Assembly (NCBI GenBank): GCA_965228575.1
Contig: CBDDHW010000072.1
Coordinates: 62,001-126,000 of the forward strand
Origin: UBA11612 sp965228575
GTDB taxonomy: Bacteria; Pseudomonadota; Alphaproteobacteria; Rhodospirillales; Rhodospirillaceae
Length of the DNA stretch: 64,000 bases
Reading direction: 5' to 3'
The position numbers and the translations under genes were made by a program. Shown here one piece after another: positions 53,227-62,581 of the stretch (its first letter is position 1; every line of letters starts with the position of its first letter). The notes under the pieces were generated by a model. The model saw nothing but the letters and a program-made list of their open reading frames with translations. It searched no databases and was not told where the DNA came from.

Positions 53227-53622
53227 ATGACACTTAAATTTTCTCAAATCTCATTCTTTGTGGCTGCAACAGCGATTGCGACCATCAGTATGTTTCAAAG
53301 TGCGCAAAGCGCCCAATGCGTAAATGTGTCACTCCTTGATGCAAACGGTGTGATTGTTCCGACCGACGAGCCGGTCGTTGGGATGATGGTCGGCGGCGTA
53401 CCGGCGATTGAAGGGAATTTTCCTCCACATGTCGGGAGGTCCGCCGGGAGTGAGGCTCCGTGTCCACAACCCCTCGTCGATCAAGTTACAGAGCTTTTTA
53501 CACAAACCTGCACGACCTCTGAGCGGCGCGACACCGCCGCCCAGCAATTCGGTGTTGATGCATCTGTTATTGCGAAGGGCTGTTTGGATATGAATGAGGC
53601 GCTAAACGAAGGCGAAGATTGA
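53227..53622 (+). CDS. Small exported hypothetical protein
   Basis: A 131-residue protein with an AGGA ribosome site 5 bases before ATG 53227. It has a signal peptide (about 1-29, FFVAATAIATISMFQSAQSA) with cleavage probably at QSA or just beyond. The mature protein of about 100 residues has four to five cysteines (QCVNV, APCPQP, TQTCTT, KGCLD), suggesting disulfides in the periplasm or outside. I do not recognise a family. It is convergent with the pseC gene. Confidence 0.6.
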   Translation: MTLKFSQISFFVAATAIATISMFQSAQSAQCVNVSLLDANGVIVPTDEPVVGMMVGGVPAIEGNFPPHVGRSAGSEAPCPQPLVDQVTELFTQTCTTSERRDTAAQQFGVDASVIAKGCLDMNEALNEGED

Positions 53623-53636
53623 TGTGGGAGCGGGCT

Positions 53637-54848
53637 TTATTGCCGCTCCACAATCCGTTCCAGCTCTCCAACAACCCGGTCGACATCGGACTCATTCATA
53701 GCCGGAAATAGCGGCAAACTCAGACATGACTCGTAGTATTTTTCTGCCCCGGGAAGTTGGAGCGGGCCATACAGGTTCTTGTAATACGGCTGCAAATGCA
53801 CTGGCAGGTAATGGACTTGGGTTCCAATGCCCGCCGCAGACAAAGTATTCATTAAAGCGGCCCGGGTCATACCGGTAGATTTAAAGTCGATGTGAACCAC
53901 ATACAAATGCCATGCTACACGCCCGCCGACCCGAGCGATGGGCTGCACGATAGGTGACAAACTTGTGAGCAATTCGTCATATCGTGCAACCAGAGCCGCG
54001 CGCTGCTCAATATTCGATTCAATTTTTTTGAGCTGACTTAGACCTAGAGCGCAATGAATATCGCTCGCCCTATAATTCCAACCCAGATTTGCCATCTCAT
54101 AGTACCAGGGGTTGGGCTCTCCTTCAGGCGAGAGCGCTAAATTTGGCGCCTGGGGTGCATCCGGCGTTCGCTCCATGCCGTGATTCCTCAAAGTTTTCAT
54201 CCGTTGAGCCAGTGGCGCACTATTGGTCGTAATCGCCCCACCTTCCCCCATCGCAACTGTCTTTACTGGATGGAACGAAAAGCAACTCATCTCGCTGAAC
54301 TCACAAGACCCAATCGCGGAGGAACTGCCCGCATCCCTGTAATGCCCCCCTATTGCGTGACAAGCGTCCTCAATTATTGCGACGTCATTCACCCGCGCGA
54401 TTTTTGCGAGTTCAGCCATATCACAGCACTGGCCGTTAAGATGAACGGCAACCGCGGCCTTAACGGAACCAGGAGGAGCCTGATCCAACGCGGCCTGGAA
54501 GGACTCAGGGGTCATCAAGCCAGTCGATGCATCAACATCCGCGAAAATAACATCCGCATTGACGTAACGCACCGCGCTCGCGCTGGCTAAAAAAGTAAGA
54601 GTTGGAACGATAACGTAATCGCCCCGCTCCACACCAAACGCCGCCATCGCCAAGTGCAAGGCTGCGGTGCCCGAAGAACATGAAATCGCATCCTTTGCAC
54701 CAGTCAATTTCGCCAGAGCAACCTCAAAATCCGCCACAACTGGACCATTCGTCAGCGCACCTGAGCGCAAAACCGAAACCACTGATTCGATATCGGCCTC
54801 GTCTATGGTATGACGACCATAAGGTAGGAACTTGGATTCACCATTCAT
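53637..54848 (-). CDS. pseC: PseC-like UDP-4-amino-sugar aminotransferase
   Basis: A 403-residue DegT/DnrJ/EryC1/StrS aminotransferase. The N-terminus LPYGRHTIDEADIESVVSVL matches PseC, which aminates the 4-keto sugar made by PseB in pseudaminic-acid synthesis. PLP motifs: SCSSGTAALHLAM, VPTLTFLASA, IEDACHAIGG and the Schiff-base Lys in CFSFHPVKTVAMGEGG (about 190-205). ATG 54848 is preferred over 54857. The matching pseB lies 5.3 kb away at 60128 in the opposite orientation. Confidence 0.85.
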   Translation of the reverse strand: MNGESKFLPYGRHTIDEADIESVVSVLRSGALTNGPVVADFEVALAKLTGAKDAISCSSGTAALHLAMAAFGVERGDYVIVPTLTFLASASAVRYVNADVIFADVDASTGLMTPESFQAALDQAPPGSVKAAVAVHLNGQCCDMAELAKIARVNDVAIIEDACHAIGGHYRDAGSSSAIGSCEFSEMSCFSFHPVKTVAMGEGGAITTNSAPLAQRMKTLRNHGMERTPDAPQAPNLALSPEGEPNPWYYEMANLGWNYRASDIHCALGLSQLKKIESNIEQRAALVARYDELLTSLSPIVQPIARVGGRVAWHLYVVHIDFKSTGMTRAALMNTLSAAGIGTQVHYLPVHLQPYYKNLYGPLQLPGAEKYYESCLSLPLFPAMNESDVDRVVGELERIVERQ

Positions 54849-54981
54849 TGCGTGCACAGTCCACGATATTTTCCGCTCCCAGACTCAAGCCTCGACTCGT
54901 CGAGACGATGTACTTGGTACAGGTGTAGCAGACGTCGGAAATTGCTGTATATGATATTGTATTGATCATGAGACAAAGTTA

Positions 54982-55743
54982 ATGCATCTCAAAGATATAG
55001 AAGCGCGCAACGCGGAAGCTTTAGAGTTAATCAGGCAGAATCCTGATGGGGTTGATATCGAGGGTTACCCGGAGGTGGGATTTTTCGGGTATTACGAAGT
55101 CGATATTTTCGAATGTCCGACCTTTTTAATGTTCACGAACAACGACTGTCCCCGTGGATGGGATATCATGTTCTTGCGCAAATTCGAGCCTCAGTCGATG
55201 AAGGTGTGGTGCCGATTGGCTCGAACAGCAACTGGCATTCTAGACATCGGCGCACATGTCGGCGTCTACAGCCTTGCCGCGGCGGCTCTGCGTCATGACA
55301 TAAAAATTCATGCATTTGAGCCAAACCCCTATGCCTTCAGTCGATTAAGAATGCACAAAACGATCAATGCCTTTGACCAAATTATTGAACACCGGGTAGC
55401 TGTTGCTGAGCAAGACGGGATCTCTAGATTTATTTGGGCGAAAAAAAGTACATCGCAAATTTCTTCAGGCGGGTCCCTCACGAACCGAAGTGGAAATAGG
55501 GGATTAGAAGAAATCGTCGTGCAAACGGCTAAGCTGGACGACAAGGGGCTCGCTCAAACTCTTGGCGACAAACCGCTATTAAAAATTGATGTCGAGGGCG
55601 CGGAAGCAGTGACTTTTCACGGTATTACCGAAATTATCGCATTGAAACCTGATATCATTCTGGAGACCTTCTCTCAGCGGTCCTGCGACATAATCAACGA
55701 AATGCTTATGCCGGTGGGTTATAATTTTTTTTCATATTTCTGA
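54982..55743 (+). CDS. FkbM family methyltransferase
   Basis: A 253-residue SAM-dependent methyltransferase. Motif I is ILDIGAHVGVYSLAAAA (about 90-106), the acidic site is HAFEPNPYAF, and the FkbM hallmark is PLLKIDVEGAEAVTFHG (about 192-208). The first 80 residues are a variable domain. It lies divergent from pseC after 133 bases, within the second glycan locus. Probable sugar O-methyltransferase; position unknown. Confidence 0.83.
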   Translation: MHLKDIEARNAEALELIRQNPDGVDIEGYPEVGFFGYYEVDIFECPTFLMFTNNDCPRGWDIMFLRKFEPQSMKVWCRLARTATGILDIGAHVGVYSLAAAALRHDIKIHAFEPNPYAFSRLRMHKTINAFDQIIEHRVAVAEQDGISRFIWAKKSTSQISSGGSLTNRSGNRGLEEIVVQTAKLDDKGLAQTLGDKPLLKIDVEGAEAVTFHGITEIIALKPDIILETFSQRSCDIINEMLMPVGYNFFSYF

Positions 55744-55824
55744 GGACCAGGGCCGTGTTGAACCGCTGGATAAGTTATACCCACAAAAAATGGAGCCGGG
55801 AGGGAGTTTCAATCAACTTATTAC

Positions 55825-55860
55825 GACGCGTACATCTGAAGAGATCGGCGATCTCGCGTC
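55825..55860. repeat. Nested palindrome in an intergenic region
   Basis: GAGATCG (55841-55847) and CGATCTC (55849-55855) form a perfect 7-bp inverted repeat around one base, flanked by GACGC (55825-55829) and GCGTC (55856-55860). It lies in the 241-base gap between fkbM and phyH. It could be an operator or RNA hairpin. No T run follows. Confidence 0.4.
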
Positions 55861-55984
55861 CTAATCACCCTCGTGCAAATTCCCTTCAACTTTGGAACTA
55901 GGGGCACTATCGATAAGATCGCCGACGATCAGGGTTCACAACGAACATTGACAAGTCCACCCATTAAATTCGGCATTTTCAATA

Positions 55985-57055
55985 ATGATTGACACGTCAT
56001 CGAAAATTTTTCACAGCAAGTATCTGCAAGGCGAGGCCGAACTGCAGAATTTTATCCTCTATCTTTTGAAAGGAGGCATACCCAAACAGAGTCGAGATGC
56101 TGTTGGGCGAGCCGCCGCGATGTTCGTTCAACAAAAAACCGCTGCTTTTGGGTTAGACGTTAGCGGCGCAAAGTTGAATGAAGCCAATCGAGAATCTATT
56201 GAAAGCCTCCGAAATGAGGGATACGCGCTGGCAAATTCTGCTTTCCCACCGGCCGCAATTCCCGCCATTGAACAATTTATCGAATCTCTGCGAGTCAATT
56301 ACGGCTATATCGGCCATGACGAGGAAGGTCAAAAAGGAGAAATCCACCTCGCTGATCTCCCGCCCAACGTTAGATTTGCCCATTACAGATCAGAAGAAAT
56401 TTGCGCGTGTCCTGAAATATATAAAGCCGTTCATGACCCACGGCTGATAAATGCAATGACGATTTATTTGGGCGCACCGCCCACCATTTCCTCGGTCTCT
56501 CTTTGGTGGTCTTTTCCATCAACTCAGGAAGCTGGCGGGATGCAAAAATTTCACCATGACCGCGGCGACTTCCGATCCTGCAATCTTTTTGTGTATCTGA
56601 CAGATGTGTCAGAGGATACTGGCCCCCACACTTTTGTGCCACGAACACATAGCTTCAATGTATTGCAATCCCTCGCGCTAGAACGGTTTGGCAGAGACAA
56701 AGCTCTGTACAGAGAATTTTGGCAATGGATTGAAATTCACAGAAAATCTGACGAAGAGATTCTCAAGTGGTTTCACAAAAACGAAATCAAGGTTTTCACA
56801 GGTCCAAAGGGAACTGCATTCTTTGAGGATACTCGGGGCCTTCACAAAGCCACTCTGCCCATATCCGGACCGAGATTGGCGTTTGAAATTGTGTATTCCA
56901 CGCTACCAAAATATACCGAGAATATCGTAACTATCCCCCGCGAAAAATCTAAGCTTCGACACGGAGACCGCGTCCTTGGATCCGCTCGTACGATACGCGA
57001 CGCGGCAAATTTATTCGTAACACAATCGACCGCAGTCTTTAGGGCTCATGTTTGA
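55985..57055 (+). CDS. Phytanoyl-CoA dioxygenase (PhyH) family protein
   Basis: A 356-residue Fe(II)/2-oxoglutarate oxygenase. Iron ligands: the HxD-type segment KFHHDRGDFRSCNLFVYLTD (about 184-203) and the distal His in EDTRGLHKATLP (about 282-293). The EDTGPHTFVPRTHS stretch is typical of the family. It is larger than the copy at 9210-10028. The last 17 bases overlap the 3' end of the convergent methyltransferase. Likely hydroxylates a glycan or lipid; substrate unknown. Confidence 0.8.
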   Translation: MIDTSSKIFHSKYLQGEAELQNFILYLLKGGIPKQSRDAVGRAAAMFVQQKTAAFGLDVSGAKLNEANRESIESLRNEGYALANSAFPPAAIPAIEQFIESLRVNYGYIGHDEEGQKGEIHLADLPPNVRFAHYRSEEICACPEIYKAVHDPRLINAMTIYLGAPPTISSVSLWWSFPSTQEAGGMQKFHHDRGDFRSCNLFVYLTDVSEDTGPHTFVPRTHSFNVLQSLALERFGRDKALYREFWQWIEIHRKSDEEILKWFHKNEIKVFTGPKGTAFFEDTRGLHKATLPISGPRLAFEIVYSTLPKYTENIVTIPREKSKLRHGDRVLGSARTIRDAANLFVTQSTAVFRAHV

Positions 57056-57821
57056 TTCTCGCGATCAACATAACTGCCCCTTTTTGATCATCACCGTCGG
57101 GCTGTTGTTGAAAATAAACAACATCAAGCTTGGGACCGACCAACGCTTTGAGCTCTTCCACACTCCCGTACATTGACCCTACAATCTCGTCCCCGGAAGA
57201 ATTGCCCGCAGCGACAACGCCTCGGCCATATCCTGGTTCATACGTGAGCCCGATTGCGATAATTCCATTGTGCGTGCAAACCCGCAGCATCTCATCGACG
57301 GCACGTTGTGGAGAGCTACTATATCCCAAGACCCAGCTTGAAATGACGATATGAAAACTACGGTCTTCGTAGGGCAAATTGTGCATGTCTCCCGCATCGA
57401 TCAGAGGAGAACAAGAAATTAAATCTAGCGCGCTAATGTTTCCGGGATTAAATCCGGCGCCAATAAGATGAAAAATTTCCATCTCAGTTCTTGGGCCGAT
57501 AGACAACACTTTCATTTTAGGTGCGTAACTAAAGACCGGGTCTAATGACGTTAAGGGATTGATTAAACGTCCTGTTCTAGTGAAAGACCCAAAATCATCT
57601 TTCTCGAGCTCTTTACGGTTGTGGCTCACCGAGCCCGGCATCACTCCTTGATCCAAGTCTTCATGAACCCTGAGGTACCTTTCCCCTCGCCGCCACCGGT
57701 CCAACGCCAAATACCGCCGACATTCACCGCTCAACAATATGTCAGCTGGACGTTTCGCGAGAATCTTAAGCATGTGATCTAATTGTTGAGTTGAAACGCT
57801 GAGAGCCTTGGACTCGCTCAT
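57039..57821 (-). CDS. Class I SAM-dependent methyltransferase
   Basis: A 260-residue methyltransferase. The SAM fold starts late (about residue 105): MKVLSIGPRTEMEIFHLIG, NISALDLISCSP, DMHNLPYEDRSFHIVISSWVLGYS. The N-terminal 100 residues are a helical domain. The glycine motif (SIGPRTE) is atypical but recognisable. It overlaps phyH tail to tail by 17 bases, so the two genes' 3' ends are complementary transcripts. Confidence 0.72.
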   Translation of the reverse strand: MSESKALSVSTQQLDHMLKILAKRPADILLSGECRRYLALDRWRRGERYLRVHEDLDQGVMPGSVSHNRKELEKDDFGSFTRTGRLINPLTSLDPVFSYAPKMKVLSIGPRTEMEIFHLIGAGFNPGNISALDLISCSPLIDAGDMHNLPYEDRSFHIVISSWVLGYSSSPQRAVDEMLRVCTHNGIIAIGLTYEPGYGRGVVAAGNSSGDEIVGSMYGSVEELKALVGPKLDVVYFQQQPDGDDQKGAVMLIARIKHEP

Positions 57822-57847
57822 CTAAATCTCCGGGATCAAATTTCGTA

Positions 57848-58567
57848 ATGCCTCACGGGGGGAAAATTTCACAAGCCAACCATGCTTACACGGAAACACC
57901 CTCGGCTCACAACACCATCCATTGCGCTGACGAATGCAATCCAACTACACTTCCACTCAAAGGAAATCCCATTGGTGGCGAGGACGGCTATAGCTCAATA
58001 TTTTTGCCCGCTCCGATTCAAACGCAAGGATGTACATTGGCCCGCTTTCCACAGATAGATACCCAACGTTGCACTTTGGAGCAATTTACAGAGCGACATC
58101 TGACCGATCGCTACGTTTCGTGGCTGAACGACCCCGAAGTCGTGCGCTATAGTGAACAACGTCATAAAACCCATGATCTCGAATCTTGCCAGGGGTATAT
58201 GAAATCGTTCGATGGCACACCGCACTACTTTATTGCCATTTCAGAAACGCATCAGGGCCTTGGTCACATTGGCAATTTAAATGTTTATGTCGACCAAAAT
58301 AATCAATCGGCAGATGTCGGAATCCTTTTAGGACATAGAGAAATTTGGGGTCAAGGATACGGCGTCGAAGTATGGACCGCAGTGTGTGATTACCTACTGC
58401 ACAATCTAGGACTGCGAAAAATAACGGCTGGAACCAGCGCAAACAACATCGGAATGCGAAACATAATGAAACGAACCGGTATGGTCGAAGATGGGCAACG
58501 AAAACGCCAACTTCTCATCGAAGGCGAAGAAATTGATATTGTTTACGCCGCACTATTCAAGGAATAG
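57848..58567 (+). CDS. GNAT acetyltransferase (RimJ/RimL-like)
   Basis: A 239-residue frame. The GNAT domain starts at about residue 75 (CTLEQFTERHLTDRYVSWLNDPE) and contains the acetyl-CoA loop GHREIWGQGYGVEVW (about 167-181) and the LGLRKITAGTSANNIGMRNIMKRTGM ending. The first 70 residues are low complexity and may not be translated; a TTG start at 58040 is possible. In a pse locus it could be the PseH-type N-acetyltransferase that acetylates the 4-amino sugar. That is inference from context. Confidence 0.68.
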   Translation: MPHGGKISQANHAYTETPSAHNTIHCADECNPTTLPLKGNPIGGEDGYSSIFLPAPIQTQGCTLARFPQIDTQRCTLEQFTERHLTDRYVSWLNDPEVVRYSEQRHKTHDLESCQGYMKSFDGTPHYFIAISETHQGLGHIGNLNVYVDQNNQSADVGILLGHREIWGQGYGVEVWTAVCDYLLHNLGLRKITAGTSANNIGMRNIMKRTGMVEDGQRKRQLLIEGEEIDIVYAALFKE

Positions 58568-58589
58568 CCTTGAATACGACTTATGCAGT

Positions 58590-59925
58590 CTAAGACCTAA
58601 TCTCGGGAATTAAGACAAACAAGCTTTCATCCAAGGGGTACAGACTTACGTGGGCTGATACGCCTATATCGTTCAAAGCCAAACGCAGCCGTTCGGTCAT
58701 TTCATCAGCCTCGAGATGAAACTTGTCCTTTCTAAGGTCCGTTAGCGGTGTTCGCCGGTACCCCTCTCCTCGCATAGGCGGTATGCGTCCGCTCGACGCC
58801 GCCGCACAATGCTCTCGCAATTGATTCAATAATTCATCAGCGATTTTTTCGTTCGCTTCGCGGTCATCAATTGTGAATTGGTTCGCGAGAAACTTGGTGC
58901 GGTTATCTTCGTTATCTTTGATTGGCCCGCTACCGGTTTCGAAAAATTCAACCATTGCTTTCGACGCATCTTGCCAAGAATTGAATGTCGGATTGACATG
59001 ATTTGTCGCGAAATCAAACGTAGGGTGGGGGCCCGGCACAACGTTCACCACTGGCTTACCCATGAGGGCTGCTTCTAAGCCGGTCGTACACGTCGTATGC
59101 ACGACAAGCTCCGATCCCAGAATCCACGGATGAGGGTTGGACCGCGGAACAATATGTAAGCGCTCGCAACTTCCGTATCGGTCTTCCCAGAAATCTGCAA
59201 TTTCGCCGGGATGCGGCCTGAGAATAATATTTTTCTCGGGAAGAGTCTCGATGGTCCAGTCTATAAGATTGACCATCGCCTCTCGGTTAAGCTTCTCCCA
59301 CTCCCATTTCAACTTATACTCGGTAATGCTTTCTTTGCTGGAGGTATCCAACAATCCGGCCAGTGCCGCAATTTGAGCGACATGATTTTTATCTTTCCAA
59401 ATACTATTTATCTGAGCGTAATTGGTATTGAACAAAATATACGGACCATACGCATCTGTGATTTCTTTGACTTCAGCCTCAAAGTGTTGGTGACGCGTAG
59501 AAGATAGAAAATCAACGCGCGCGTTTCCTACGGTACGAATTCGGCCGCGCAGAGTAGGGAATCGTCGTTCAATCACCGCTTGATGAAGCTGGCTTTGTGC
59601 AAAAAAGACATCGCAATTTTCCGCAGCCTCGCGACTAAAGACCTCGAGAAAACATTCCTCTTCCGTACAGACCAAAAACCTCCTCGTCCGTTGACGCGAC
59701 GATGTGACCTTTGGACCTAAAATCTGCCATGGGTTTGGCTTGAATGCCGTTTACTGTTTTAAAAAGCACAACACCTGGAGGAAGCGCGTCGGCATTTGAA
59801 AACAAGGACCATTGCTGGCCAAAAAAAACCACGACACCGGCCTTGAGCAAGCGGGCCGCGATAAGCAAACGAGACTCAAGCTCCCGCTGCTTGATCTCCA
59901 ATCCCAAATACGCGATAGATTCCAT
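58590..59925 (-). pseudogene. Surface carbohydrate biosynthesis protein, frameshifted
   Basis: Two minus-strand frames together make one protein of about 444 residues. The first (59925 to 59635) begins IAYLGLEIKQRELESRLLIA and breaks off after ASTDEEVF. The second (59675 to 58590) resumes at VCTEEECFLEVFSRE and continues through DAYGPYILFNTNYAQ, ILRPHPGE and HTTCTTGLEAALMGKPVVN, all typical of surface-carbohydrate synthesis proteins. Removing one base of the T5 run (59678-59674) restores DEEVLVCTEEE. It is either a real frameshift, slippage, or a sequencing error. Confidence 0.75.
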
Positions 59926-60127
59926 AAAGCGCTTACCAACAATCGGGCGTCCGACGCATACCGCCCGTTTCAGATTAAATACTTGTGATTTGCAAGATTA
60001 TGCGACTTTTCGTCGGTAGCCTATGACTTGCCAACGACGCTCAGAGCAGACATAAATCCTTCCAATTCACTGCTCTATGCCATACTCAACCACAGCATAT
60101 CAACATTACTAAAACCGGACCAATTAC

Positions 60128-61132
60128 ATGTTCGACGACGCAAACATTCTCGTGACTGGGGGAACAGGCTCCTTTGGCCAAAAGTTCACGCAATCAATCC
60201 TAGAGGCGTACAAACCCGCTCGTTTGATCGTGTACTCCCGCGATGAACTGAAGCAATCACAGATGCAAGGGACGTTCCAACAACCCTGTATGCGGTACTT
60301 CATTGGAGATGTCCGAGATCGCGAACGCTTGTCTATGGCAATGCGAGGCGTCGACTATGTCATCCACGCTGCAGCTTTAAAACAGGTCCCAGCCGCAGAG
60401 TACAATCCGATTGAGTGCATCAAGACCAATATAAATGGCGCCGAGAACGTCATTCACGCCGCGCTTGAAAACAAAGTTGAGAAAGTCATCGCCCTCTCAA
60501 CCGACAAAGCCGCAAATCCGATTAATCTTTACGGCGCGACAAAGCTTTGTTCAGACAAACTTTTTGTCGCCGCTAACAATCTCGTCGGCAACAGCCCTAC
60601 ACGCTTCTCCGTCGTCCGTTACGGCAACGTCGTTGGATCGCGCGGCTCAGTGGTCCCCGCCTTTCGGACCATGATCGAACGCGGAGATGATCACCTACCC
60701 ATAACCGATCCACGCATGACTCGGTTTTGGATTACACTGCAGCAAGGCGTGGACTTTGTAAGGGATAGCTTTACGCGCATGCGCGGCGGTGAAATATTCG
60801 TTCCCAAGCTCCCCTCAGTTCGCATCACCGACCTCGCCGCAGCGATGGCGCCGGACATGCCGACACGCACAATCGGAATTCGCCCGGGAGAAAAATTGCA
60901 CGAAGTCATGTGCCCCTCCGATGATTCACACCTGACCGTTGAATTTAAAGGCCATTACGTTATTCGCCCAGCAATTACGTTCTGGGAAAATTTTGAACCA
61001 GACTACGAAACGGATGACAGCGGAGAGTCGGGCACGCCGGTCGCGGAAGATTTCGAATACAGCTCAGGTACGAATCCGGTTTTTCTCAGTGTCGAAGAGA
61101 TTAAAGCTGTTAATTCCGCTGCGAATGCATAG
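60128..61132 (+). CDS. pseB: UDP-N-acetylglucosamine 4,6-dehydratase (inverting)
   Basis: A 334-residue SDR that starts pseudaminic-acid synthesis, making UDP-4-keto-L-6-deoxy-AltNAc from UDP-GlcNAc. Motifs: ILVTGGTGSFGQKFT at the N-terminus, VIHAAALKQVPAAEYNP, LSTDKAANPINLYGATK (catalytic residues), VVRYGNVVGSRGSVVP and GEKLHEVMCPSDDS. The length is normal. The next step, PseC, is at 53637-54848; pseF, pseG and pseI are not in the window. Confidence 0.92.
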   Translation: MFDDANILVTGGTGSFGQKFTQSILEAYKPARLIVYSRDELKQSQMQGTFQQPCMRYFIGDVRDRERLSMAMRGVDYVIHAAALKQVPAAEYNPIECIKTNINGAENVIHAALENKVEKVIALSTDKAANPINLYGATKLCSDKLFVAANNLVGNSPTRFSVVRYGNVVGSRGSVVPAFRTMIERGDDHLPITDPRMTRFWITLQQGVDFVRDSFTRMRGGEIFVPKLPSVRITDLAAAMAPDMPTRTIGIRPGEKLHEVMCPSDDSHLTVEFKGHYVIRPAITFWENFEPDYETDDSGESGTPVAEDFEYSSGTNPVFLSVEEIKAVNSAANA

Positions 61133-61198
61133 GCGCACATTAGCAAACATCACAACACGTTCGTTCGAGAGTGAATTTCGCTCGCCGCTCCGTCCGTC

Positions 61199-61906
61199 TT
61201 ACATAAGTTCTTGAATAATAAATTCTGTCAGGGGGGTCGCGCGCTGATCGTTCTTGAACAAAATTGTTCGCGCGTCATCACGGTTCATGATTCGAAACTC
61301 TTGGTACTCGTTGTTTTGAGCGTCAGACAAAGATTTTTCTACGCTCCTCATATCTGCGTCCAAATACATACGGGTTACGATATCCAACACATTGGCCGAG
61401 TTATCTTCGACAACACACCACGGCTCGACCTCACCGACCAAATCTGGGGATAATCCAGTCTCTTCTGAGAGCTCTTCTTTAAGTTGCCGGCAAAAATCAA
61501 CAACTCCATCGGCGCGTCGGCTCGCGGGCTCGAGGCCGCCTGATGGTGCAAATTCCCAAGACCCGGGATCTTGGGTCACCCACGCGGCACGGCGTCCAAA
61601 AATCAATCCTCCATCGCAATCGGTTATCCCGGTCACCGCCAATGGCCTTATGTTGAGCTCAGAGAATTGATGGGGATATTGCTGCGCTGCGAAGAAAAAT
61701 TTGTAATCGATGAAGTGGCCGTGCACGGCTGGCCACTCCAGTTCGGAAACATTGAAAATCGATCCATCGGACAATGCGTTGGGACGGCTCGCGCGCGCTT
61801 TTGTCCATATTTGATCGACAGCATTGAGAACATCTGCGCTGAACCTGTGAGATTTAAATGAGCGCTCGTGTACGCTTGGAACACCGGTGAAACGAACTTT
61901 AAACAT
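61199..61906 (-). CDS. Nudix hydrolase
   Basis: A 235-residue Nudix-fold protein. The Nudix box region is GGLEPASRRADGVVDF (about 138-153), continuing QLKEELSEETGL, with the usual Arg of REUxEE replaced by Glu. An N-terminal domain of about 80 residues precedes it. ATG 61906 overlaps the HAD stop by 8 bases (a TTG at 61921 is the alternative). It probably hydrolyses a nucleotide-linked substrate, for example a nucleotide sugar. It is the last gene of a minus-strand four-gene run. Confidence 0.78.
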   Translation of the reverse strand: MFKVRFTGVPSVHERSFKSHRFSADVLNAVDQIWTKARASRPNALSDGSIFNVSELEWPAVHGHFIDYKFFFAAQQYPHQFSELNIRPLAVTGITDCDGGLIFGRRAAWVTQDPGSWEFAPSGGLEPASRRADGVVDFCRQLKEELSEETGLSPDLVGEVEPWCVVEDNSANVLDIVTRMYLDADMRSVEKSLSDAQNNEYQEFRIMNRDDARTILFKNDQRATPLTEFIIQELM

Positions 61907-62576
61907 TCGGAGAGGATCCAACCTTTTCGAATCTGGGCAACGGGAGGAGTTGGTTCAAACTCGTGATCGTTCGCACACCTCCCGGCCAATCGATACCGCA
62001 TGCCGAACCCGATACGATCGCACAGGTCGTTAGTCCGGCTCCTGCGGCGCTCCGCACTCCCGTTAGGGTATCTTCGACCGCAATCGACCTCGCGACATCA
62101 CACTGACTATCCTCAATGGCTTTGAGATACAAATCCGGCGCCGGCTTTCCGCGAGAGACCATGTCTCCGGTTGCGATCGTCGAAATGAAATCTGAAAGCT
62201 CTACGGCGTCCAACCAAGATGCTACGGTGTCTCCGACGTTCGAAGACACCACATTCACCGCCCACCCTTCCGCAACCGCCGCGTAAATCAATTCACGCGC
62301 TCCTGGGCACGGTTTTACATCCCGGTACACGGCATTGAGGTATTTTTTGTAAACCTTCAGCAAATCCTCTACCGGCGGGTCCAATTCGTGATCACGTTTC
62401 AATATCGCAATCACATCTGCCAGGCTCGGACCGTTTAACCGGTCGAATTCGGCTTGAGAACTTGGACGATCAAAGCTTGCAAGAAATCGGTCATAGATAT
62501 CTTTCATCACACCCAAGCTGTCTGCGAGCGTTCCGTCAAGATCAAGAAAAAGGCCTGGGCGATTGCTTTGCGTCAT
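61899..62576 (-). CDS. HAD-superfamily phosphatase
   Basis: A 225-residue HAD-IA hydrolase similar to phosphoglycolate or sugar-phosphate phosphatases. Motif I is LFLDLDGTLADSLG (about 10-23), motif II is NVVSSNVGDT, motif III is RGKPAPDLYLKAIE, and motif IV is AVEDTLTGVRSAAGAG. The cap is helical. It lies 5 bases after the oxidoreductase, so it may dephosphorylate the sugar phosphate made by the upstream aminotransferase and dehydrogenase. Confidence 0.83.
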   Translation of the reverse strand: MTQSNRPGLFLDLDGTLADSLGVMKDIYDRFLASFDRPSSQAEFDRLNGPSLADVIAILKRDHELDPPVEDLLKVYKKYLNAVYRDVKPCPGARELIYAAVAEGWAVNVVSSNVGDTVASWLDAVELSDFISTIATGDMVSRGKPAPDLYLKAIEDSQCDVARSIAVEDTLTGVRSAAGAGLTTCAIVSGSACGIDWPGGVRTITSLNQLLPLPRFEKVGSSPNV

Positions 62577-62581
62577 CTCTC

